From contig CAMCGZ010000002.1 in assembly GCA_945874535.1 (NCBI GenBank), forward strand, positions 1-64,000: DNA of 64,000 bases, in the 5' to 3' direction. The notes beneath the pieces are model-generated. The model saw only the letters and a list, made by a program, of their open reading frames with translations, ran no database searches and had not been told where the DNA came from. Below, piece by piece: positions 23,267 through 31,065 of this stretch (positions are counted from its first letter, which is position 1; each line of letters opens with the position of its first letter). A program made the translations under genes and the position numbers. The DNA is from Bdellovibrio sp. ZAP7 (lineage in GTDB: Bacteria > Bdellovibrionota > UBA1018 > CAIMNF01).

Positions 23267-25085
23267 TTCTGAAATGTTGAACGAGATCACAGAACCGACC
23301 GAACTGAACGAGCTTGAGACGGTTCGCCACTCTTGCGCCCACGTGATGGCCCACGCCATCCAGCGACTCTGGAAGGATGCCAAATTCGGTATCGGACCCA
23401 CGGTTGAAGACGGTTTTTATTACGATGTGGAGTTGCCGGTCCAGCTCACCACCGATGATCTGAAAAAGATCGAAAAAGAAATGAACCGGATCATCGGAGA
23501 CGGAAAGGAATTCGTCCGCTCTGAACTTCCGGTCAGTGAGGCGATCGAGAAGTTCAAGGTCCTGAACCAACCCTTCAAGATCGAGATCATCGAGACTCTC
23601 CGGGATCAGTTCGGTGCCTCTACGGTGAGCACCTACACGGAGGGCGATTTTGTCGACCTTTGCCGCGGACCTCACATCGAGCGCGCTTCCAAAATCAAGG
23701 CTTTCAAGCTCATGTCGCTCGCCGGAGCCTATTGGCGCGGTAGCGAGAAAAACCCCATGCTCCAGCGGATCTACGGTACCGCTTTTTTGAGCCGTGAAGC
23801 GCTCGATGAACATTTGCACCTTCTCGAAGAAGCCAAGCGCCGGGACCACCGGAAGCTCGGAAAAGAGCTCGATCTCTTTGCTTTCCATCCAGAAGCGCCT
23901 GCGAGCCCGTTTTTCCACCCGAAGGGGACGATTGTCTACAACCGCCTCGTACAGTACGTGCGGGACATGTATGCCTACTATGGCTACGACGAGGTGATCA
24001 CGCCGCAGATTTTCGATACCGTTCTGTGGAAGACTTCCGGACATTACGACAACTACAAGGATGATATGTTCTTCGTCGCCAAGGGAGTAGAATCCGCGCA
24101 GGGTGGGAAGCCAGCCGAGGGCGAGCGGGAGTTCGCTGTCAAACCGATGAACTGCCCGGCCTCCACCTATATCTTCTCGGCCCACAAACGCTCCTACCGG
24201 GACCTGCCACTCCGACTGGCGGACTTCGGAAGACTCCACCGGAACGAACTTTCCGGTGTGACTGCAGGTCTCACCCGGGTCCGGACATTCTGTCAGGACG
24301 ACGCCCACGTGTATTGCACACTGGACCAGGTGGAGGCCGAGATCGGGAAGATCCTCGATATGGTGGTGAAGACCTATACCATTTTCGATTTCAAGGTCGA
24401 TGACCTCGAGATTTTCCTGTCGACCCGTCCCGAAAAACGGATCGGATCTGACGAGATTTGGGATCGTGCCGAGGGTGCCTTGCGAAAGATCCTGGATCAA
24501 ACCGGGCGCAAGTACGGATTGGATGAGGGCGGAGGCGCGTTCTATGGCCCGAAAATCGATATCAAGGTGAAGGACGCGCTCAAAAGGAAGTGGCAGCTCG
24601 CAACTGTGCAGCTCGATTTCAATTTGCCCGAGCGCTTTGACTGCTCCTATGTGGGCTCAGACAATGCGGCACACCGTCCGGTGGTGATCCACAAGGCGGT
24701 ACTCGGATCTCTCGAGAGATTTCTCGGGGTACTGATCGAGCATGTGGCGGGGGCATTCCCGTTCTGGCTCGCACCGGTGCAATGTCGTCTCATTCCGATC
24801 ACTGATGCTCACATTCCTTACTGTGAGGAGATGGGTAAGCGACTGCGTGCACTCGGGGTCCGTTTCGAGATCGACTCGCGTAATGAGAAGATGGGGCTCA
24901 AGACCCGTGAGGCTCAGATGTCGAAAATCCCATTGATGCTCGTGGCCGGGGATGTGGAGATGCAAAGTTCCACATTCGCAGTCAGGAAGTACGGATCACG
25001 CGATTCGGAAACCCTCGGAGTCGATGCCATTCTCGCTCAGATGGAAGAGTGGAATTCGCTTCCGAAGAAGCCGTTTCAGCTCTGA
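23259..25085 (+). CDS. thrS: Threonyl-tRNA synthetase without TGS domain
   Basis: 608 residues. Charges tRNA-Thr. The editing (N2) domain starts almost at once with RHSCAHVMAHAIQRLW and contains CRGPHIERA; the TGS domain (about the first 60 residues of E. coli ThrS) is absent. The class II catalytic core shows motif 2 DFGRLHRNELSGVTAGLTRVR, Zn-binding MNCPAS and His residues, and motif 3 GSLERFLGVLIEH; an anticodon-binding domain follows (PVQCRLIPITDAHIPYCEEM). The ATG lies inside the end of the substrate-binding gene. It ends overlapping the HD-GYP gene by 10 bases. Confidence 0.95.
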   Translation: MSNSEMLNEITEPTELNELETVRHSCAHVMAHAIQRLWKDAKFGIGPTVEDGFYYDVELPVQLTTDDLKKIEKEMNRIIGDGKEFVRSELPVSEAIEKFKVLNQPFKIEIIETLRDQFGASTVSTYTEGDFVDLCRGPHIERASKIKAFKLMSLAGAYWRGSEKNPMLQRIYGTAFLSREALDEHLHLLEEAKRRDHRKLGKELDLFAFHPEAPASPFFHPKGTIVYNRLVQYVRDMYAYYGYDEVITPQIFDTVLWKTSGHYDNYKDDMFFVAKGVESAQGGKPAEGEREFAVKPMNCPASTYIFSAHKRSYRDLPLRLADFGRLHRNELSGVTAGLTRVRTFCQDDAHVYCTLDQVEAEIGKILDMVVKTYTIFDFKVDDLEIFLSTRPEKRIGSDEIWDRAEGALRKILDQTGRKYGLDEGGGAFYGPKIDIKVKDALKRKWQLATVQLDFNLPERFDCSYVGSDNAAHRPVVIHKAVLGSLERFLGVLIEHVAGAFPFWLAPVQCRLIPITDAHIPYCEEMGKRLRALGVRFEIDSRNEKMGLKTREAQMSKIPLMLVAGDVEMQSSTFAVRKYGSRDSETLGVDAILAQMEEWNSLPKKPFQL

Positions 25086-26458
25086 GGCGGATGGACGTTC
25101 CCGGCAGCTGACGGTTCCGGAAAGAGCTGAAGCAATTGCTTCAAGAGTTCCGGATTGTACCGGATGTTGGAGGGGTCGCTCACTTGCAATGATCGCAGAT
25201 GGGAGACCGCCTGGTGGGGGGTCATGAGCGGTTGCCCTTCCTTGAGACGCGTCAGGTAGTCGAATGCGTCAGCCAAAGCGAGCACCTGGGCTTCTTTACA
25301 AATCCGGTCTCCGAAAAACCCGTTCGGATATCCGGTGCCGTTGTAAAGTTCGTGATGCTGGAGGATGGCTTTGGTGACAATCTCGGGGACGACGATCTTG
25401 CGGGATTTGATCAGTTCCACCGAGATTTCAGGATGTTTTTTGTAGGTTTCGAGTTGTTCCTTGCTCATCTGCTCCGGATCGAGCACTTGGATTTCGGCAG
25501 GGAGCTCCGCGATCCCGATATCATGAAGAAGTCCCGCGAGAGCGAGTTCCTCGGGTTTTCCGATGCCGAGTCCCATCGAGAACAGGGCGGCCAGTGTCGA
25601 GACATTCGCCGAGTGTGAATAACCGTCCCCGCGTTCACCGAGCAGGGTCTGGATTCTCGAGTACCAGTCGTTCTCTGCGCCCTGGATGATGTAGGATTTC
25701 ACAATCTCGCCGCAATCTTTCATGATCGAAGCACCGGTCTCGAAGGAGGCTGCCTGGTCTGAAAAAAGCCCCCCGATCAGATCTCGAACCGCTCCCGAGA
25801 GGCGCTCTTTTTTTTCAGTCGCACTCAGACTGTCGGAATTGCCCAAAGTATGCAAACGCTTCGCCGAGTAAGCGTAAAATTGTTTGATCTGGTCGGCTGG
25901 AACCTGGATGTTGCTGAACTTGCTCTGCTTGATTCTTTCAACACGGAATTCATCGAGGGCGTCACCCGGGTTGCTCAGTTTCACATATCGGTTATTGGCC
26001 GGCAGGAAGATGCTGGTTTCAAAGTCGAGTTCCTGCCCGGGCTCAAGATCGATGATTTTCACGGGCCGATAGGATCTGAGTTTGCCCTTGCTGGCCTGGG
26101 CCAGGGCGTCCGCTACCGAAGTCCGGAGATTGGTGATGTCCATCGGCATCAGAAATGCGTCTGAGAATCCGTTTTTGATGAAGGTCTTCCGTTCAAATCC
26201 CTCTCGTTTGTCCCAAACCAGGAAGATCGCGGTCTCTGGATATTGCATCCGGAGGGATTGAGCGAGCTCATTTGCCGGAAAAGAAGGTGTGGCGGGCCCC
26301 GAGATGACGAGGCAGGGGGCCTCAGACTGTTCTTTCAGAACCTCGTCCATGTCCATCGGGATTTCTTTCACTTGGACACGTGAAAGGGAGTCGGCGAGGA
26401 GTTTCTTGATCTCCTCTCCGAGTGCGACCGTCAGGACGATCAGCTGCTCATCCGACAT
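25076..26458 (-). CDS. HD-GYP domain protein with receiver-like N-terminus
   Basis: 460 residues. Residues about 1-120 look like a degenerate receiver domain (IKNGFSDAFLMPMDITNL replaces the usual Lys-containing end; no clear phosphoacceptor Asp). A middle region of about 150 residues is unassigned. The C-terminal HD-GYP domain has HSANV, LLHDIGIAELP, KKHPEISVELI, and HHELYNGTGYPNGFFG, i.e. HD and GYP motifs intact, so it should hydrolyse cyclic-di-GMP. It follows cheY by 7 bases on the same strand and is probably co-transcribed. Confidence 0.85.
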   Translation of the reverse strand: MSDEQLIVLTVALGEEIKKLLADSLSRVQVKEIPMDMDEVLKEQSEAPCLVISGPATPSFPANELAQSLRMQYPETAIFLVWDKREGFERKTFIKNGFSDAFLMPMDITNLRTSVADALAQASKGKLRSYRPVKIIDLEPGQELDFETSIFLPANNRYVKLSNPGDALDEFRVERIKQSKFSNIQVPADQIKQFYAYSAKRLHTLGNSDSLSATEKKERLSGAVRDLIGGLFSDQAASFETGASIMKDCGEIVKSYIIQGAENDWYSRIQTLLGERGDGYSHSANVSTLAALFSMGLGIGKPEELALAGLLHDIGIAELPAEIQVLDPEQMSKEQLETYKKHPEISVELIKSRKIVVPEIVTKAILQHHELYNGTGYPNGFFGDRICKEAQVLALADAFDYLTRLKEGQPLMTPHQAVSHLRSLQVSDPSNIRYNPELLKQLLQLFPEPSAAGNVHPPQS

Positions 26459-26465
26459 CCGGGGA

Positions 26466-26861
26466 TCAACCTCCGCGTTTCTTGTAGACCGCTTCGAGCT
26501 TTTCGATCAATTGATCTTTGCCGAAAGGTTTCACCACGTAGTTGTCCACGCCCGACTTGATCGCTTCGAGAACCTGGTGTTGTTCGGCCTCTGCGGTGAC
26601 CATGATGAAGGGGGTGTTCTTGAAACGGCTGTCAGCACGGATCCTTTTGACCAGGTCCAGTCCCGAACAGTTGGGCATGTTCCAATCTGAAATCACGAGT
26701 CCGATGGGAGGCGAGGAGCTCTGAATGGCTTCCCAAGCCTGAATCCCGTCGGCGGCCTCAACGAGATTCTGGAAGCCGATATCTTTACAGGTCTTGCTGA
26801 CCAGCTTCCGCATGGTCATCATGTCGTCGACAATGAGCACTTTGGTGGTGTTGCTGAACAT
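26466..26861 (-). CDS. cheY: CheY-type single-domain response regulator
   Basis: 131 residues. Receiver residues are complete: acidic pair in VLIVDDMMTMRK, phosphoacceptor Asp in LVISDWNMPNCSGLDL, Thr in FIMVTAEAEQ and Lys in DNYVVKPFG. It would be phosphorylated by CheA and act on the flagellar switch or on partner proteins. An upstream GTG (26867) is possible, but the ATG lies 6 bases after a TACACT box and lacks a ribosome site. The che kinase operon is 2 kb away on the other strand. Confidence 0.9.
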   Translation of the reverse strand: MFSNTTKVLIVDDMMTMRKLVSKTCKDIGFQNLVEAADGIQAWEAIQSSSPPIGLVISDWNMPNCSGLDLVKRIRADSRFKNTPFIMVTAEAEQHQVLEAIKSGVDNYVVKPFGKDQLIEKLEAVYKKRGG

Positions 26862-26982
26862 AATCACAGTGTAGGGCAGGCGGAGACTTTATGGGATCTT
26901 TTCTTTTCTGATCAAGACTTTCCCCGTTGGCAGTCAAAAGTTTGCCATCGCGCAAGGGATCACAGTCGGGCACAATGGGGAT

Positions 26983-27417
26983 ATGGCCAAAACCACTGAT
27001 AAAAGAAGCAAGACCCGGGTTCCCCTAAAAGGCAAAGTGAGGCACTCGGAATACCAAGTGCTCGGCACGCCGGTTTTTCATGAAAATGCCGCAATCGATC
27101 TTTCCGGCGGAGGCATTTCCTTTGAGACCTCCCGGGAGTACCGTGTGGGAAATCTGGTTCTGCTCGAAGTCGAGCTCGAAGGGGACCGCCTGCAACTTTT
27201 GGTGTGTGTGGCTTGGATCAAGAAAACAGGGCCCGGTGCCTACCAAGTGGGGGCAGAGCTCATGGCTCTGGATCCTGCGCACAAAGCCCGGCTGAAGGGG
27301 CATCTTGACCGAATGAGTCACGCACGCCCCGTCCGTAAGAAAAAAACAGCGCGGAAGAAGGCAGTAACTAAGAAAGCGGTCGCCAAGAAAAAACCAGCTA
27401 AACGCAAATCGCTGTAG
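26983..27417 (+). CDS. PilZ domain protein with histone-like basic tail
   Basis: 144 residues. The PilZ c-di-GMP-binding signature is recognisable: RSKTRVPLKGKVRHS (R-x3-R element) and DLSGGGISFETS (D/N-x-S-x-x-G). A beta-barrel pattern runs to about residue 110. The last 30 residues (RKKKTARKKAVTKKAVAKK and on) are almost pure Lys/Ala/Arg, as in histone H1 or HC-like bacterial proteins, suggesting binding of nucleic acid or another polyanion. It is divergent from cheY/HD-GYP, so a c-di-GMP-degrading and a c-di-GMP-binding protein sit together. Confidence 0.8.
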   Translation: MAKTTDKRSKTRVPLKGKVRHSEYQVLGTPVFHENAAIDLSGGGISFETSREYRVGNLVLLEVELEGDRLQLLVCVAWIKKTGPGAYQVGAELMALDPAHKARLKGHLDRMSHARPVRKKKTARKKAVTKKAVAKKKPAKRKSL

Positions 27418-27527
27418 TTCCGCGTGATCGGCGTTTTCATATAGAAAACAGCAAACCCGGCGAAGGTCATGAAGAGATTTGCGAATGCCAAGAGCAAGAT
27501 CGGATTCCAGTGCTTGAAGGACCTGGC

Positions 27528-28463
27528 TCACGAGCTCCTGAGTTCGAGGGGCAAGGTGATCCTCGTTCGGCCCCGTGATCTGGGAAACTCTACCGGCGCT
27601 TCCAAAAGGATGGATCTCAGCAGTTTCCGATCGAAGCGATGACCGAGTCCATCGAGCAGGTGATCGCTCAATACATTGATCGACTCAGGTTTTCCGGACG
27701 CGTTGATTTCGAGTCTCAATGTCAACAAACCGGTATGGGAATACTCTGAGAGACGCTCGAGGACGCAGCCTGCAAACGCATCCATGGGTCGCAAGGCCTG
27801 TTTCATTCCCAGACTGCCCTCAATCATCGGTCTGGGCTCGGTGAACCAGCCATGGATCACCAATCGTGAATCCAGGATGGAGGGGACGCCATCCACACGT
27901 TCGACGCCGTGGGGGAAGCGAGGATCGAAAACCGTGAGCCGGTTGAACTCCGGAGCTATTTTCTCGAGGAGATCGGACTCCTCGTGGGAGGTGTCATCGT
28001 GAGTCTCTGCTAGACAACGGATGAGGGTGGGTCGCGCGAGCAGAGTTTCCCCTCCTCGAAAGACTCGGTTTTTCCAGCGAGTCAGTGAAAAGACAAAGCT
28101 GAACGGGCCGTGTGGCACATCAGTGTGAAGGCGTTGTTGGCAACCGTCCACATAGGCACTCAGCCAAGGGTGCGAAATCATCTGGCACCCGAGGTTCTCG
28201 CGACCCCATTCCGTCAGTTGTCGGAGGAATGGAAGGTAAGAGGCATTGCTAAAAAAACCCGCAGCGGGTGTCCGGAGCAGTCGGTATTGATCCCCTCGGT
28301 TCCAGAAGTCCCAGCAAAATCGTTTGGAGTCGGCACGGACTGAGTCCTCGAATCGGGAGTCAAACTCCTTTCGCAAGGTCTCCGCACCCGAATGGAACCG
28401 GGAATGGATTTCGAATGGCGAGTACTTGGATTGCCGGAAACGGACGGGTATGATCGGGTGCAT
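27528..28463 (-). CDS. 2-oxoglutarate/Fe(II) oxygenase fused to a TonB-C-like domain
   Basis: 311 residues if started at ATG 28463 (the longer frame to 28613 reads as antisense of the opposing gene). The jelly-roll core shows the iron facial triad: H-x-D in RLHTDVPHGPFSF (His113, Asp115), the distal His185 in RFPHGVERVDG, and an Arg about 15 residues later for 2-oxoglutarate. After about residue 240 the sequence changes to LLTLRLEINASGKPESINVL followed by DRKLLRSILLEAPVEFPRSR and RITLPLEL, which follows the TonB/AgmX C-terminal fold (strand, SxG turn, helix, FP, strand). The substrate is unknown. Domain 2 is a by-eye assignment. Confidence 0.65.
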   Translation of the reverse strand: MHPIIPVRFRQSKYSPFEIHSRFHSGAETLRKEFDSRFEDSVRADSKRFCWDFWNRGDQYRLLRTPAAGFFSNASYLPFLRQLTEWGRENLGCQMISHPWLSAYVDGCQQRLHTDVPHGPFSFVFSLTRWKNRVFRGGETLLARPTLIRCLAETHDDTSHEESDLLEKIAPEFNRLTVFDPRFPHGVERVDGVPSILDSRLVIHGWFTEPRPMIEGSLGMKQALRPMDAFAGCVLERLSEYSHTGLLTLRLEINASGKPESINVLSDHLLDGLGHRFDRKLLRSILLEAPVEFPRSRGRTRITLPLELRSS

Positions 28464-28767
28464 GCCTGATGAAAAATTAACACAGCCGGTCCGGAATGCA
28501 TCTTGGAAATGGCTGTTTGGGAGCGCTGTATTCGGAATGATGGTCTCAGGAGTCGGGGTGAGTCTCCTTCTTCCACGGTTTTTCTCCTGGTACTTCGAGC
28601 CACCCGCATCCATCGGAGTTTCGTGTTCCGGGGCGGTTCGGTGGGCGGTAGAACGGGTGCTTCAAATTCAGATTTTGGCGTTGATTTTAGGGGGATTCTT
28701 TGGATTTTCTTTAGCCCTACTGATTCGCTCGCGTCAAAAAAGGCACGGGTCATCCAAAGTCGCCTAG
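28462..28767 (+). CDS. Small two-span membrane protein
   Basis: 101 residues from MPDEKLTQPVRNASWKWLF (an ATG four codons upstream at 28450 is an alternative). Two hydrophobic segments, about residues 18-40 and 68-90 (VLQIQILALILGGFFGFSLA), are linked by a periplasmic loop with a Cys; the C-terminus RSRQKRHG is basic and therefore cytoplasmic. It faces the oxygenase gene head to head with the start codons touching. It sits just ahead of the cheA promoter. No family recognised. Confidence 0.5.
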   Translation: MPDEKLTQPVRNASWKWLFGSAVFGMMVSGVGVSLLLPRFFSWYFEPPASIGVSCSGAVRWAVERVLQIQILALILGGFFGFSLALLIRSRQKRHGSSKVA

Positions 28768-28770
28768 TCT

Positions 28771-28798
28771 TCAAGTCCGGAGAGACTCTTGCCGATAA
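28771..28798 (+). promoter_or_regulatory. Sigma-28 (FliA)-type promoter of the che operon
   Basis: TCAAGTCC (28771-28778), 12-base spacer, GCCGATAA (28791-28798). The -10 element equals the enterobacterial FliA consensus, and the -35 element equals the one before motA in six positions. Transcription would start near 28806, 14 bases before cheA. Confidence 0.75.
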
Positions 28799-28819
28799 GT
28801 TTTCGGAGAGAGGACCCTC

Positions 28820-30562
28820 ATGGACGATTTCGAGAAGGAATTAAAACTCGGATTTCTGGAAGAAGCCAGCCAACTGCTTGCAGATGCGGAGCAGTGCTTC
28901 CTTGCGCTCGAGTCGAATCCGCAAGACGGTCCCATGCTCGACAAGATTTTCCGCCTGGCTCACAACCTGAAAGGGAGTTCGAAAGCGGTCGGTTTCGAGG
29001 ACATCGGGGTGTTCACCCACCGCTTCGAGAGTTTTTTGCTGAAAGTGAAAAACGGCGAGATCGCGGTCAGCTCCTCGGTGATCAGTCTCTTGCTCGTCTG
29101 TAACGACCACATCCGGTCCATGGTCGATACCCTGAAGGGTGACTTGGACGCAAGAATCGACAGCTCGGCCTTGATGGAACGGATCGAGAGTGCGAGTCAA
29201 GGTGAAATCGCACACGAAACGGCTCCTGAAACAGTCCACGAGACCGTTGAGGAAGAGAATTTTGAAGCCCCCACCCCGGAAGAGGTGGAGTTACTCCGCC
29301 TGGTGAACCACTCTTTCGATCATGAAATTGCGCCGGTCATCGAATCGGCTCCGATCGTCAAGGCGGCTCCGGTCGCTACCGCTGCTTCGGCGCCCGAGGA
29401 GTTGATCCGTGTCTCGCTTGCCCGACTCGAGAAACTCATCAACTCGGTCGGTGAATTGGTGATTTTACAAACCGTTTTGCGGGAGCAATCCCTCAGTTCG
29501 AACGCCCACTTGCTACGGAAGACCATTCATCAGATGGGCAAAGTCACCAAAGAGGTTCAAGACATTTCGATGAGCCTTCGAATGGTTCCATTGCGGCAGA
29601 CCTTCCAGAAAATGCAGCGGATCGTACGCGACACTTCCGGAATGCTCGGAAAAAAGGTGGGACTCTTGACCTCGGGAGACGACACCGAGCTCGATAAAAC
29701 CGTCCTCGAGAATATCAGCGATCCCTTGGTCCACCTCATCCGTAACGCTTGTGATCATGGCGTCGAGTCCCCTGAAACCCGTCTTTCCAAAGGAAAACCG
29801 GAATCCGGGACAGTGAAATTAAACGCTTACCATCAAAGCGGCAAGCTCGTGATCGAGGTCAAAGACGATGGCGGTGGCATCGATGGTGCCAAACTGACTG
29901 CAAAAGCGATTGAAAAAGGCATTCTGAAGCCCGGTACGGTGTTGCCCGAGCAGGAGGCGATCCACCTGATCTTCCATCCGGGATTCTCGACCAAGGCCCA
30001 AGTGACCGAAGTATCGGGTCGTGGTGTGGGAATGGATGTCGTGAAAACCAATATCGAAGCCCTTCAAGGGGAGGTCCAGGTCGAAACCGTTCTGGGCGAA
30101 GGAACGACCTTCAAGGTCATTCTGCCTCTGACCTTGGCCATCATCGACGGCATGGTGGTTCAGAACGAGGGCTGCAGGTTCGTGGTTCCGCTCTCGCACG
30201 TTCATGAAACTCTCAAGCCCGGGATGGAGGATGTGAAGCACACCACCACCATGGGAGAAGTCCTGCTGCTGAGAGGGGAGAATCTCCCGCTTTACCGGCT
30301 GAACACTCTGCTTGGTCACAAACAGGCGGCGATGAAGGCTGCGAACCAGCAAATCGCCATGGTGATCCGGTATGCCGGAAACCCTTTCGCAGTGCTGGTC
30401 GACGATATTCTCGGCCAACAGCAGGTGGTGATCAAAGAAGTGGGCCAAGAAATCCAGAACCTGAAATGGATGAGCGGAAGCGCGATCCTCGGTGATGGAA
30501 AGCCTGCGATCATCATCGAGATGAACGAACTTGTCAAACCCGCAAAACGAGGAGCTGCTTGA
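28820..30562 (+). CDS. cheA: Chemotaxis histidine kinase CheA without P2 domain
   Basis: 580 residues. P1/Hpt domain residues 1-105 with phosphorylation site His48 in FRLAHNLKGSSKAVG. A Glu/Pro/Ala-rich linker of about 90 residues follows where the CheY-binding P2 domain usually sits; no folded P2 is visible. P3 dimerisation helices start at VSLARLEKLINSVGELVIL, the P4 ATPase has HLIRNACDHGVE, DDGGGIDG, GFSTKAQVTEVSGRGVGMDV, and P5 CheW-like domain ends the protein. It phosphorylates CheY and the two CheB-type receivers. GAGAGGACCCTC precedes the ATG. Confidence 0.95.
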   Translation: MDDFEKELKLGFLEEASQLLADAEQCFLALESNPQDGPMLDKIFRLAHNLKGSSKAVGFEDIGVFTHRFESFLLKVKNGEIAVSSSVISLLLVCNDHIRSMVDTLKGDLDARIDSSALMERIESASQGEIAHETAPETVHETVEEENFEAPTPEEVELLRLVNHSFDHEIAPVIESAPIVKAAPVATAASAPEELIRVSLARLEKLINSVGELVILQTVLREQSLSSNAHLLRKTIHQMGKVTKEVQDISMSLRMVPLRQTFQKMQRIVRDTSGMLGKKVGLLTSGDDTELDKTVLENISDPLVHLIRNACDHGVESPETRLSKGKPESGTVKLNAYHQSGKLVIEVKDDGGGIDGAKLTAKAIEKGILKPGTVLPEQEAIHLIFHPGFSTKAQVTEVSGRGVGMDVVKTNIEALQGEVQVETVLGEGTTFKVILPLTLAIIDGMVVQNEGCRFVVPLSHVHETLKPGMEDVKHTTTMGEVLLLRGENLPLYRLNTLLGHKQAAMKAANQQIAMVIRYAGNPFAVLVDDILGQQQVVIKEVGQEIQNLKWMSGSAILGDGKPAIIIEMNELVKPAKRGAA

Positions 30563-30563
30563 T

Positions 30564-31061
30564 ATGAGTCATGCTAAAAACGCCAATTCCAACCGTGAAC
30601 GTTTCCTTTCTTTTTCACTCGGCTGCGAAGAATACGCAGTCCCTCTGCTGGCGGTACGGGAAGTCATTGCTCTTCCGGAGTACACTCCGGTGCCTTATAC
30701 CCCGTCCTATTTCTTGGGCATCATGAATCTTCGGGGTCAGGTGATCTCGATCATGGATTTGCGTCAGAAGCTCGGGATCAAGCCCGGCGCGAACACCGAA
30801 ACCGCGGTCATCATCTGTGATCTGAACGGGGCTTCGATCGGGGTGGTGGTGGACTCGGTGAACACCGTGTTGAATCCGGATGCTGCTGACGTTTCGGACA
30901 AGCCCGAAATCCAATCCAATCGTCCGACCGATTACATCACCGGCGTTTACCGGAAAGATAAGAAACTGATTCTATTCCTCGACCTGTCCCGCTCTTTGAG
31001 CCTAGAAGATCACGCTGCAGTCCGGAAGTCCGCGGAAGTCCGCGCTCCTAAGGCGGCTTGA
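30564..31061 (+). CDS. cheW: Chemotaxis coupling protein CheW
   Basis: 165 residues from MSHAKNANSNRERFLSFSLG. It links CheA to chemoreceptors. The CheW SH3-like double barrel is recognisable: EEYAVPLLAVREVIALPEYT, FLGIMNLRGQVISIMDLRQKLG and GVVVDSVNTVL. GGAG in the end of cheA serves as ribosome site and only one base separates the two genes. Confidence 0.95.
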   Translation: MSHAKNANSNRERFLSFSLGCEEYAVPLLAVREVIALPEYTPVPYTPSYFLGIMNLRGQVISIMDLRQKLGIKPGANTETAVIICDLNGASIGVVVDSVNTVLNPDAADVSDKPEIQSNRPTDYITGVYRKDKKLILFLDLSRSLSLEDHAAVRKSAEVRAPKAA

Positions 31062-31065
31062 TCAG

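Noticed and set aside
23202-24500. 432-codon antisense frame opposite to thrS
   Set aside because: thrS motifs are complete on the + strand; the antisense product is composition-biased.
27469-27642. 57-codon frame starting MKRFANAKSKIGFQ on the + strand
   Set aside because: It runs antisense through the end of the oxygenase gene and shows no family features.
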